NCBI GenBank assembly: GCA_905250025.1
Contig: CAJNOJ010000024.1
Coordinates: 372,001 to 436,000, forward strand
Reading direction: 5' to 3'
DNA: 64,000 nt
Origin: Adineta ricciae
Taxonomy: Eukaryota; Rotifera; Eurotatoria; Adinetida; Adinetidae
Shown: positions 45,887 through 56,054 of the stretch, piece by piece
Layout of the letters: each line of letters starts with the position of its first letter
Numbering within the stretch: position 1 is the first letter of the stretch
Position numbers and translations under genes: made by a program
Notes under the pieces: model-generated
The model's database searches: none
What the model saw: only the letters and a program-made list of their open reading frames with translations
Told to the model about the DNA's origin: nothing

Positions 45887-47199
45887 ATGCATCCATCTAA
45901 TCTTAACAAGGTCATTTTTTTTTCAAATCCAAAGAAGAAACGGATTAAAACTTGTATGAACAAACGATTGAGCGCGAAAGATTTTCCGTTCTCGTTTATG
46001 TCTGATACGCTAAAACTTGAAATACCAATCGATGATGATCTACTACATAAATCGAAGCCGAAAGGAATCCGATCAATCGTTAGTACCTTTCCACCATTGA
46101 ACAAGGCGAAAACCACTTTGAAAAAATCGGATCCCAATGAAAATGACAAACAGTCAGAGAAGGAACAAGTTGTTGTCAATCGTTTTATCACGAGTAAATG
46201 CATAGGTAACGGTGGATTCGGTGAAGTACGTTCGAACTATCGATTGAAATGAAGAAAAATTTCTGTATAAGCTTAGATTTATCTAGCTAAAGATAGAGAG
46301 CAAAATGATCTATTAGTGGCAGTTAAATTTGAACGTACGAATACTCAGCGTCGACAACTACCCATCGAAAAGTGTGTTTTCGAAATCATGCATGACAGCA
46401 TCTACATACCACGGCTGTTCTATTTTGGTACTCACAAGGAGTACACGATACTTGCAATGGATCTCTTAGGACCGTCAGTGGAAGATCTGCTGAGTTTTAC
46501 TGGACGGAAGTTTTCTTCGAAAACGGTTTGTATGATCATGGAACAAGTTTTACGTGGAATAGAAGCATTGCATAATCGTTCGATAATTCATCGAGATTTG
46601 AAACCGGATAGTAGGTTTAATCATTGATGAAATTCATCAATACAAGTTCTGTAGATTTTCTATTTGGTCTTGGGGCGAAATCTCACCTCGTACATTTAAT
46701 TGATTTCGGTCTTTGTAAGAACTTTCGTCATCCATTAACTTACGAACATAATTCGTATCGAATTGGTAAAACATTAACAGGCACAGCACGTTACTGTTCA
46801 CTGTACACTCATCATGGAATTGAACAGTCGAGACGTGACGATATTCAATGTTTATCTTATATTATGATTTATTTGGCAAAAGGTTTTTTGCCTTGGATGT
46901 CAATCAAAATGTCGCATCGTAAAAAGCGCAATGAAAAGTTAATGGAAATTAAAGAAAGTTTAACGGCGAACGAGTTATGCAAAGATTTACCATATGAATT
47001 TGAATTGTTCTATAAATATTCGAGAACGTTGTCATACACTCAGCGACCTGACTATGGATATTTAAGAAATTTATTCCTGGCAGTCATCAATAGTTTGAAT
47101 GAAACATTTGACTATATCTACGATTGGCACTTGATTGTAAAAATGTTTAAAGAAAATCTCAAAGAAGGAAGGCCAATTTTAACGAAGAGAAAAGATTGA
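45887..47199 (+). CDS. Casein kinase 1-family Ser/Thr protein kinase
   Basis: Three exons, about 400 aa. A basic, Ser-rich N-terminal region of about 95 residues precedes the kinase domain. Glycine loop IGNGGFGEIY (split by intron 1), catalytic Lys in VAVKFER, Glu in EKCVFEIM, CK1 signature LLGPSVEDLL, catalytic loop IIHRDLKPDNFLFG (split by intron 2), DFG in LIDFGLCK. The CK1-specific activation segment is TGTARYCSLYTHHGIEQSRRDD, where the usual SINTH reads SLYTH. All catalytic residues are present. Which CK1 subgroup is unclear. YRDC starts 218 bp downstream on the same strand. Alternative in-frame ATGs exist near the start. Confidence 0.9.
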
Positions 47200-47417
47200 T
47201 GTCGAGTTTAGTAGTACAGCGCGACCCCTATATTGAGTATAAGCGTATGCAATAAGTATTGGACAAGTCGAAAAGTATATAAAATAAACGTCGAAGAAAA
47301 TTTTGATTACGGTGTTGTGTTTTTTTTAAGAGATAAAACGTTTAATTTGACGGTAGAGATATAAAAAAAACGACTTTTCTTATCAAATGGCATTCCAATC
47401 TTTCATCGTAGAATGTG
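47200..47417 (+). promoter_or_regulatory. CK1-YRDC spacer: poly(A) signal and 3' splice-like site
   Basis: AATAAA at 47283-47288, then CTTTCATCGTAG ending at 47411, six nt before the YRDC ATG at 47418. Operon-like layout; an independent promoter is also possible in 218 nt. Confidence 0.4.
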
Positions 47418-48134
47418 ATGAGGGTAATAAGTCGAAAAATTCCCTCGATGTCATTCTTTCGGCACATCTCGAATAAGCAAAGCATGTCAAGCAATGTTAC
47501 TTCGGTCAATGACAGCGATTTAATCGATCGATGCATGACAATTTTAAAGCATGATGGCGTTTTAGCGGTACCAACTGATACGATCTACGGTTTAGCTGCA
47601 TTAGTCAGCAGTGAAAAAGCCGTCCGACGCATTTACGAAATCAAAGGCCGATTATTCACAAAACCATTGGCTATCTCAGTTGGTAATGTCGAAGATCTAT
47701 TTACGTGGTCAAAGCCAACATTGTCGAGCGAACAACTATCAGATGGTGATCTTCTTCCTGGCCCGGTGACATTGATGTTCGAACGTCAACTTTCATTACC
47801 ATCGTATTTCAATCCCGATGTAAATAATGTCGCCATTCGTATTCCAAATCATCAGATGATGATTGAATTAGCGCGACGTTTAGGCGAACCGATCGCATTG
47901 ACAAGTGCAAATATCTCTAACGGTCCAAGTTCAATCTCAATTGATGAATTTCAATCATTATGGTCACAAGTAGATTTAGTTATTGATGGAGGTGTACTAG
48001 CATCAAATGATCGACGTGGATCAACTATTGTTGATCTCTGTGAAAAAGGATTTTTCCATATTCAACGTCCAGGAATTGATTGTGAAAGAATTGTACGATA
48101 TCTAAAGGAACAGTGTCAATTGAAGGAAAAATAA
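47418..48134 (+). CDS. YRDC: Threonylcarbamoyl-AMP synthase YRDC/Sua5
   Basis: Makes threonylcarbamoyl-AMP from Thr, bicarbonate and ATP for t6A37 of ANN-decoding tRNAs. Single exon, 238 aa. Motifs: GVLAVPTDTIYGLAALVSS, IKGRLFTKPLAISV, PGPVTLMFER, VAIRIPNHQ, LTSANISNG and RGSTIVDL, covering the substrate pocket. It is the short YrdC-only form; no Sua5 domain. The first residues (MRVISRKIPSMSFFRHISNK) look like a mitochondrial presequence, and in-frame ATGs 11 and 24 codons in could give a cytosolic form, as proposed for dual targeting in animals. The start is 47418; the triplet before it is GTG. Confidence 0.93.
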   Translation: MRVISRKIPSMSFFRHISNKQSMSSNVTSVNDSDLIDRCMTILKHDGVLAVPTDTIYGLAALVSSEKAVRRIYEIKGRLFTKPLAISVGNVEDLFTWSKPTLSSEQLSDGDLLPGPVTLMFERQLSLPSYFNPDVNNVAIRIPNHQMMIELARRLGEPIALTSANISNGPSSISIDEFQSLWSQVDLVIDGGVLASNDRRGSTIVDLCEKGFFHIQRPGIDCERIVRYLKEQCQLKEK

Positions 48135-48218
48135 ATGAATTCAAACAAATCTTTTCTTTTTCGTCTAAACCTAAGGAATACGAGATTGTTCGCTTTTGCT
48201 CTTCAGATCTCGTTGATA
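48135..48218 (+). promoter_or_regulatory. 84-nt YRDC-F-box spacer with poly(A) signal over stop and 3' splice-like site
   Basis: AATAAA at 48130-48135 overlaps the YRDC TAA. A pyrimidine-rich TTTTGCTCTTCAG ends at 48206, 12 nt before the next ATG. The gap is too small for a conventional promoter, so co-transcription is likely. Confidence 0.5.
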
Positions 48219-50020
48219 ATGTCATTATCAAAACTTGAAAGTCTTGCCAATGAAACTATTCTGGAAATCTTCGATTATCTGCGTCCCATAGATATCATTC
48301 GAGCATTTGAATTGCTCAATGAACGTTTCCAAATTCTCATTATTCAACGTTCATATCATGTCAATCTATCAATGAATCTTTCGCTCAATGATTTCAATGA
48401 ATACTGCTCAATAATTCTTCCCAGTTATTGCTCATCGATTCGTTCAATTTACCTTTCGAACTCAGAAACATGCGGATGTATGAGTTTGTTTTTTCAAAGA
48501 TTTCCTCACGTGGAAGCAGTATTTCCTAATCTGAGAACGATGGTATTCATTGATCCGAATGACAATGATTATAATCAAATCATTAAAATCAAACAATTAA
48601 CAACGGTTCATCTTAAATATAGTCAAATCTATGAGCAAAAGATTCATCTGGCAGCACTCTTTGACAATCCAAATTTACAAACGTAAGAGTAATCTTTATA
48701 CTCGAATCTGACACGTTCTTATCTACATTCAGATGTATTCTTTCCTATGATGATCTTTTACCAATACAAAAATTCCGTTCGAGCGCATCTCTCAAACGAC
48801 TTGTCCTTGATAATTTTTACATCAATGATTTTCATTTACTCTTCTACTTGTATCCATCACTCGAACACCTGGCTATCAATCGACTGCTCGTTAACTTTCA
48901 AGGTTACCTACCACCGTTCAACGGACCGGTGCGAACACTTCATACACTCAAACTCAATTGTGCATACACAGTTCAGTTTGATTATATTTTGTATCTTCTT
49001 TCGCTTCTGCCGAATCTCGTTCATTTCACATGCATTGCTATTGGCATCGACTTCTTCAACGCAGAACAATGGATACAAATCTTGTCATCATTGGAACAAC
49101 TTCGAAGTCTTGTCTTCGATCTCAAAGCCGTAACAGAAATGTTCGACAATAAACTAGCAGCTTCGTTTCTCACCCCATACTGGCATCGATGGCGTATAGC
49201 TGTGGATTATTCTGAAGACAATAGGAAATACCATCTATTCACAATCCCGTATCATCGCTTATCATTTATAAGCACAATCTACTCCGTATCTACTATACAA
49301 GCACCGCCTCATATGTTCGATTCGGTGACACATTTGTATCTGAAGATGAATTCTTCTATGCAGGTAAAACATGGTAATATAGAAAGTTGAAAACAACATC
49401 ATTTTGTAGATGTGTTCCAATCGAAAGTATCCAAATGTTTATGCCTTACAAATCTATCAAAATACGATTGTCACGGTCGATTATTCGAATTTATTTAGCC
49501 GACTTTGTACCATGATCGATGCCCATAAACTAGTTCATTTAGAACTCTTTATTTCATTGCCTCCATCCATTTTTCTTGCTTTACTTAAATCAACACCATG
49601 TTTACGATATTTCAAAACAGATTATGAAATTCTCATGGTAAGTTCGTTGTTCTTTGCCACTCAATCGAACCACTTCCATCGTTCTAGATTTTGACGGATA
49701 ATCTTCAAAATGATGATATTTGTTCTGATTTACATCATAAACTCAATAAATTAGTGATTCGTCAAGGTGTCTTACCACTCACTGATAAAGATCGTTTCGT
49801 TCAAATATTTTCCAATTTAAAATATTTACAAATTCAATTGTATACAGTCTATGAATTACGACTACTCCTATGGACATGCCTGAAGATCATGTTTCAGCTT
49901 CAGACATTACATGTACGACTCGTTGGTACCGATGCATCGATTGATTCACTTCAATGGCAAGGTGTAATCAACAATATAAGCTATGAAATAGCCAAACGAC
50001 ATATTCAAATTTGGAAATAA
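48219..50020 (+). CDS. F-box protein with divergent leucine-rich C-terminus
   Basis: Likely SCF ubiquitin-ligase substrate adaptor. The N-terminus MSLSKLESLANETILEIFDY then LRPIDIIRAF is an F-box. About 480 residues of leucine-rich, irregular repeats follow (LTTVHLKYSQ, LKRLVLDNF, SLEHLAINRL, LHTLKLN, LVHLELFI, LKYLQIQLY). Five exons with introns of about 50 nt; the first ends at 48682. About 560 aa in total. Large families of such F-box/LRR-like proteins are typical of rotifers. The target is unknown. Confidence 0.85.
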
Positions 50021-50454
50021 ACATTGAATATGGAATTCTGATGTATTCTTCTTGTAAATTTTTCAATGAATAATATAAAAGAGTACGATTTGAATGACAA
50101 CACGCTGCGTACGAATCAAAATCGATATCAGATATGAATAATATATTTTCTATGACGATATTCACCTTGTTTGTTGACGTTGTGTTTGGACTCATTGCCT
50201 TCGTTTACCTACGTAATAATTTAAGCTTTATTTTGAATATTCTCGATTTAATCAGTCATAATATTCACCTTAACGTGGGTATTTTTCGATGTTCTTATTC
50301 ATGTTTATCTCAGCTCTTTTTCTCTTTAATATTTAATGATGAAAATCACTCGAGTATGAAAAAAATACGATTAGATATATAAGTATGCACATCAACCGAG
50401 CCTTGTACATTCATTGTATCTTATTATTCAAATCGATAAGTATTTACATTCGTC
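50021..50454. other. Intergenic region F-box-EF-hand
   Basis: 434 bp, AT-rich. An ORF at 50134-50382 has a hydrophobic low-complexity translation and no support. Likely promoter of the EF-hand gene. Confidence 0.45.
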
Positions 50455-50747
50455 ATGTCGGCACTCTCGGAAGAACAACTTCGTAAAGAATTTCGTCGTA
50501 TAGATAAGGACAATGACGGTTCAATCACCATTGAAGAATTAAGAAAATATTATCTTCCAATGCAAGAGATGCTTGGTATTAGATCTGAAGTTGCTGAACA
50601 AGAAATTCAAGGTTTAGTCAAACGACTTGATAGTGACAATAATGGATCAATCAGTTTTGAAGGTAAAATCATCGTGCAAAGATTCATGAGGTTTATCTTA
50701 AATCTTGTTTCCTTTTAGAGTTCAAATTATTCTGTTCTCGATTATAA
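50455..50747 (+). CDS. Small two-EF-hand calcium-binding protein
   Basis: Exons 50455-50662 and 50719-50747, 78 aa. Two canonical EF loops, DKDNDGSITIEE and DSDNNGSISFEE, the second completed across the intron; all Ca2+-liganding positions (D1, D/N3, D/N5, E12) are filled. Ends FKLFCSRL. Resembles half of calmodulin or troponin C. Partner unknown. Confidence 0.88.
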
Positions 50748-50855
50748 TTCAACACAATTCATTGATAAATACATAGACTTTTATTTGAACTGTTTTCTTT
50801 TGGTTTATATATAATAAAAAGAGAAGCAGAGTGAAATTTGAATGTTTTGGAATGA

Positions 50856-53085
50856 TTACCAAACTGGTATCCATGGTGCGCGTGCTCGGAAGGTTTTGTA
50901 CGTTCGGCTTTTCTTGTTCAATCTGTGCTCATAATCTTCATCATCGTCCGTTTGAGTTTGATAACCAGTATCCCATAAACTAGAACGTGGTTTTGTATTC
51001 ACAGGATATCGGTCCTAGAAGGCAAAAGAAGAACAAAATCTTTGACTGTGAACAGTACGGAAGAAATATTTTACGAGAGTAGTCGGTTTCAGTGGAACGT
51101 AAGGATGATGTCGTTCAACGCGGTAACGTGGCTCATAGAGTGGTGGTCGTTCTTTTTTCTCTGGACGAGTGGTGGTAATAGGAGGTAGGGTTCGATTGTT
51201 GGTGTTGTATTTAACTTCACGGTATGGTTTGTATGTTCGTGCTGTATATGGGGATTGATAGTCGAAAGTGTTATTTGTAGAATGTTGTGCTATCAGAGTA
51301 GTTTTGCGAGGCGACGTTTCGTCGTTTGTATGAGATGGAGGTGGTGGCTGACGCGGTACTTGAGGGCGTACTCGACGTTCTTCACTCGCTGGAATGATGA
51401 TCAATTCTGGTTTGGGAATGGATGTTTCTAGAAACATGCATGCGTTAGTTGTGAATCTAATGAAATAAGTTACTCGCCTTTTGGTTGCGTTTGCCGTGAT
51501 GTTTTTGTTACTGGATAAGTGGCAACGTCTTCGATGATGACGTCTGGTTTTCGTTCGAGACTACGACTCGATCGGTGAGGGATCACGGCGACGGGTGCTG
51601 GCGGCGGCGTCTTTTTACGAACAGGTGGTCTAAATGAATTCCAGGAGCGCACAACTATTTAAACTATAAATAGGACTTTAATTACTTCGATCGAATCTCT
51701 TGTGGTAATGGCGAAAGCGGTTTACCAACTAATGCATAAAGTGTCGGTGTTGCCATTGCCTCTTGTTGTTGTTGTTGGTTTTGTCTTCGAGCATTAGATC
51801 CATTCTCTAATGTATAGATTGCCGTATCCTTCGGAGGTGCTGGTATTATTTGCTGTTGTTGTTTTCGAGCGTTTGGCTCGTTATCTAATGTATACATCAT
51901 CGCGCCCTTTGGAGATACAGACGTCGGCTGTGGTTGCTGTTTGCGAACATTGGGTTCGCTATCCACTGTAAATACTACTGGCTCTTTTGACCGTACTGGT
52001 GGTGACAATGGTCGAGTATGTCTTGGTTTTTCAACTGTAGCAGGTGCATCATCCACGATAGTATATAGGATCGGTGTAGGCTGTGCTGGAGTAGGTGTGC
52101 TTACTTGAACACCACGAGATGTGCGTGCCGGGCTACCTGTAATTGAATAAACATTGGGTGTCGCTCGTAAGTGTTGTTTAGATAGTTCAGACGTTTCATT
52201 CTGTAAACGCGAATTTCCAGCCCATGAATAAACAATAGGAGTTTTGTCGATCACTGGTGTCGATCTTTCCAATGAATTACTGACCATGTCGACAGTACGA
52301 GATCGATTGTTGAGAGAATAAAGTACGGGTGACGGTGGTTGTTCAGTAATCGTCACCGGTTGGGTAGATCTTGGTGTATATTTTTCACCAGCAACGCTGT
52401 AAAGCACGGGCTGTGATATCACTTGCGGTTCGAGGAAAACAATTTGTTCTTCGTACGGTTTTTCTGCTTGGTACGTAGGTGAAATGTCTCGTTCTACAAA
52501 ATGCGAATCTCGTCTTTTCACTATCAAAATCATCGTATTATACTTTGATTAATACGTGGCAATTCATCTGATGGCTCCGAAGGAATGTAATAGGCTTTAG
52601 GATCCGACTTTTTCGGCAGGTACTGCTGTGGAATCGGTTGATAACGTGTTCCGAGCGTATACATTGATGCTGATGGCGCATCTAGCACCGAAACTGATGA
52701 CGGTGACCGATGCTCAACCAGTGGAACATGTCGGTCGGAGGTGCCGACGATCGATCGAAGTACCACATTTTCTATGAAGCGAGGACATATTCACGAAAAT
52801 AATCAAAGGAGTAATTTCTACAATCATACCTTTGTTATCAGGTTCATTGCCATCTGACCTGCTGTAGACTCGTGTTGGATAGGTTTCCATCTTTTCGTTT
52901 GCTAAAAGTGAATGATAAAGCTTACGAGAAATCAGAAGAGCGAGGTCTGTTCGCAAAACTAGTATACATTCTTCTTTGATTGTCACCTTATAAACGAATA
53001 AACTCTTTCGGTCTGTTTTCTATCAATTTAACTGAATAATTTATATTTGATTTCCACACAACTTACTTGGCTCTTCATCCATCAT
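50856..53085 (-). CDS. Proline/glutamine-rich protein with repeated YTL-type motif
   Basis: About eight exons, roughly 600 aa, beginning MMDEEP and ending TFRARAPWIPVW. No signal peptide, transmembrane segment or known domain. The central exon carries about 11 copies of a motif P-x-(hydrophobic)-Y-(S/T)-(hydrophobic): PVLYSVAGE, PVLYSLNNR, PIVYSWAGN, PNVYSITGS, PILYTIVDD, PVVFTVDSE, AMMYTLDNE, AIYTLENG and others, spaced about 25-38 residues with Gln-rich linkers. The C-terminal third is Arg/Tyr/Pro-rich. Exon junctions were checked for frame at each intron. Likely a disordered scaffold; function unknown. Confidence 0.75.
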
Positions 53086-54070
53086 GTTTGTTTCTGTCAA
53101 CGGACTGCGTTTCACATGAAAATGAACAAATATACTAATGAAAGTACTTTTTCTTGAGGAGCTTAATAATTAAAACTTTATCGGAGCCTCGACATCTTAT
53201 CGTCTTCTATCGAATAAGAAAAAAAAGCTAAATTCCGACCGTTCAGTAAAACTTTTTCTCTTCTTTTCATCAAATGTGCGTGTTTAATATAACAAGATTA
53301 TGACTAAACAAACATGCATTCTTCGTGAAACAAATTCTTGATGGATTTCATAACAAAATTTGAACGTTACAAACCTCTTTAACTCTTGACAAAAGTGAGT
53401 TGAGTTCGTTGATTGATCGTATATCAACAGTGAATCAATATTTGCCTTCTATTTCTCTGTAAATCGATCTCCTATATCATACAAATCAAAGGCGAATATC
53501 AGTGGACTGAATTGCTTTATATTTTGTTTTATCTTCATCAGGCAAACAAGACCAATTTTGATTAGGAAGATTTGCTTTTACAAATAGAAAAACACGCAAT
53601 TATTATGCCAGTAATTGTCAGTAGCTTAGCGAAGTCGTTGACGAACGTAGTTACGAACGAAAAACAATTTTCTATTATGATGACGATGAAAGGAAGAAAC
53701 CTTACACTATCATCAAAACTTATCAAATATATTTGATGGCATTTTTTGCAATAATCTCTGAGAGAGACATCAGGTGGAAGCATGAGTTGGCGTTAATTAC
53801 ATAACGAATTTCGTCTAAGTGAGTGTTTTGCTGTATTTTGATATCCAGAGATTCGATTGAAGGTCGTAGGAAGAAAATCTTACGAACAAAGGGTGAAGAA
53901 ACTTAATACCGCTGACTTCGAGTATTGCATTGAAATTGATGATCGAATGGATGCGTCGATCGATTATAATGTATAGAAAATATTGATTTTATTTTAACTT
54001 AGTTGATGAAAAAAATCAAGCAACACACAAATAGAAATGTTTACTTCGCAAGAGAAAGAAAAGAGGTCTT
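53086..54070. other. Intergenic region, 985 bp
   Basis: AT-rich, between two minus-strand genes. A short minus-strand ORF at 53562-53783 has no supporting features. Promoter of the proline/glutamine-rich gene presumably lies here. Confidence 0.5.
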
Positions 54071-55237
54071 TTACACTGGTATACCAGCACCTTTCCAATT
54101 ATTGTGCATTGTTTTAATTGAAGCTGGTTGTCGCTGTACTACAGGCCAATACTGTTCGGATGTTCGAACAGATTTTACTCTACTCAGTCGGTTGATCTTT
54201 TCAAGAAAGAGAAAGTAGTCAGTACGGAAAAATTCATTACTTACCAGTGCGTCTGTTTCTTCTACGGATAGATATCGTTTCGTTGTTGTCGCTGGCGGAA
54301 GAGGTGTATGTCGATCGCGGCATCGCACGGGACTTGTTAAGCGTTCTACAACTTGTGTGACTTGTTCCGATGAAATTTGTTGATAGCCTAAGGGAAATGG
54401 CGGATGCACAATGGTGCCCCATTTTTGTCGACTTCGAGGCTGAGGCGGTCGGGTATTCAATGTGTCTGTTAGTCGACCATAATCGTCAACATAGATCTTT
54501 TTGATTTCATATGTACGTGTCATGAACGTCTGACTGAAATTTGAAGAAATTGTTTGACGACGATCGACATTTTCCGAATTGGTTTGAAAAGAACTCTGGT
54601 TCGATAGAGAAGAGTCTGCTCGCATACGATCATTGAAACTGTTATTCGATGTATTCTCACGCGAAAGACCAAAGCGTGTGTGATTTTGTGTTGTCGACTT
54701 TGAGTCAGATACCTGACTGTTTGCCGTCGAACCATTGGCTAAACGAGAAGGCGATGTTTGCTTTGATTGAATGCGTCGGGCAGGTAATAGCAATGCTGGC
54801 AAGTTCTTGTTTCGCGCATGGACAGCGCCAGAGGATTGATTCTTAATATATCGTGTTTTGGGTTTCTCAGGTTCTATGACAAACGAGACTTGTGTGCTTA
54901 TACTGCTATCAGTAGCAAAAGGCATAGGTGTTTCTACAGCAGATAGAAATTGAGAAATGCTTCGAGGAGATGCATTTTCTTGATTAAACGGTAGATTGTT
55001 GTAATTTTTCTTCGGATCATTATCAAGATAGCTTTTCGTCGATTCGAAATCACTAAGTACATCATATTCTCGATCGGAGTCTGACCAATCAGAAATAGCA
55101 TCGGCTCCATCATCAGACACTGATTTCAATCGATTTTCTCGTGACTGACGATGTTGGGCACGACTAGAGGCTAGATGATCCGTTGCTGGAACATTCGAAT
55201 AATCTCTGGACCGAAATCCACCACGATTGTTTGCCAT
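54071..55237 (-). CDS. Uncharacterised Ser/Asn/Arg-rich protein, about 370 aa
   Basis: Starts MANNRGGFRSRDYSNVPATD (ATG 55237, 9 nt after a TTTTTATCAG acceptor-like site). The first 240 residues are low complexity, rich in Ser, Asn, Thr, Asp. The C-terminal third is more ordered: TYEIKKIYVDDYGRLTD, RQKWGTIVHPPFPLGYQQ, VERLTSPVRCRDRHTPLPP, QYWPVVQRQPASIKTMHNNW and ending KGAGIPV. One intron of 51 nt (GTAAGT..AAAG, about 54244-54194) has no in-frame stop. I do not recognise the family. Confidence 0.72.
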   Translation of the reverse strand: MANNRGGFRSRDYSNVPATDHLASSRAQHRQSRENRLKSVSDDGADAISDWSDSDREYDVLSDFESTKSYLDNDPKKNYNNLPFNQENASPRSISQFLSAVETPMPFATDSSISTQVSFVIEPEKPKTRYIKNQSSGAVHARNKNLPALLLPARRIQSKQTSPSRLANGSTANSQVSDSKSTTQNHTRFGLSRENTSNNSFNDRMRADSSLSNQSSFQTNSENVDRRQTISSNFSQTFMTRTYEIKKIYVDDYGRLTDTLNTRPPQPRSRQKWGTIVHPPFPLGYQQISSEQVTQVVERLTSPVRCRDRHTPLPPATTTKRYLSVEETDALVSNEFFRTDYFLFLEKINRLSRVKSVRTSEQYWPVVQRQPASIKTMHNNWKGAGIPV

Positions 55238-56054
55238 TTTGTCAATCTGATAAAAACACAAGCAGGAAGACTATTTTCTATCATCATTTAGCATTGAACT
55301 GCGATACAAACCATTCACTGTTTGTTAAAACTTGCTTCTCCTTCTTCTCCTTCAATGATCAACTTACGAGTAGAAAGGCGAGAATTGAAAACAGAATTCC
55401 TTTTTTTTCATCTTTTTTTCTCACTATTTTGAATTGCTTCGATGAAGTGGTCTCTATTCATACGCTAATGGGCATCGACAGCATGTTCCCTTTTGTTCCA
55501 CGCACAAGTGAGAAGGATGACTGAAACGTAAGCGAAACTTTTCTTCTCGTTGCTTAACGTAGAGAATTGTTGTAAAACAATAACAGTATATGTAATTGCG
55601 TTTGCTTAATCTTGCACCTATTAAAGTACAAAGTGTAAACTTCAAGGATGCGAGATGACGGTCTCAGGTTATCTGACATTTTGCTTCAGTAAATATCGCG
55701 AATCAAGCTGACGATCCCATCGGACGGAAGTGATGATACGACTGAGTCTGATTGTCATGACGTTTTTTTTTATAACTGATGTTATTCTGTCGTTCATTAT
55801 GTGAAACAGGAAACATAAATATACACTCCCAGTTTCTTTTTCTTAAAAGATCGCCAACGGCAGCATCAACGCATACTACTCGACGAGGCAGTGAGTAAAA
55901 TATCTAAAGATAGAGATAAGAAATACAACACTTCGATGGAAAACGATGACAACCAACACAAGTTGTCATTTAGAAACGAATTACATTTGATGACGCTGTC
56001 AGGTTGATGCTATTTTATTAAAAGAAAAACCGAAAATTATCTGACAGAGAGGAA
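55238..56054. other. Intergenic region, 817 bp
   Basis: Between two minus-strand genes. Short ORFs only; no structure or repeat noted beyond T runs. Confidence 0.5.

Noticed and set aside
47413-47415. ATG at 47413 as start of YRDC
   Set aside because: It is out of frame with the YrdC domain; the in-frame ATG is at 47418.
50134-50382. 82-codon ORF after the F-box gene
   Set aside because: Ile/Phe/Leu-rich AT-biased sequence, no acceptor or family feature.
53562-53783. 73-codon minus-strand ORF
   Set aside because: No promoter, splice or domain support; composition as in intergenic DNA.
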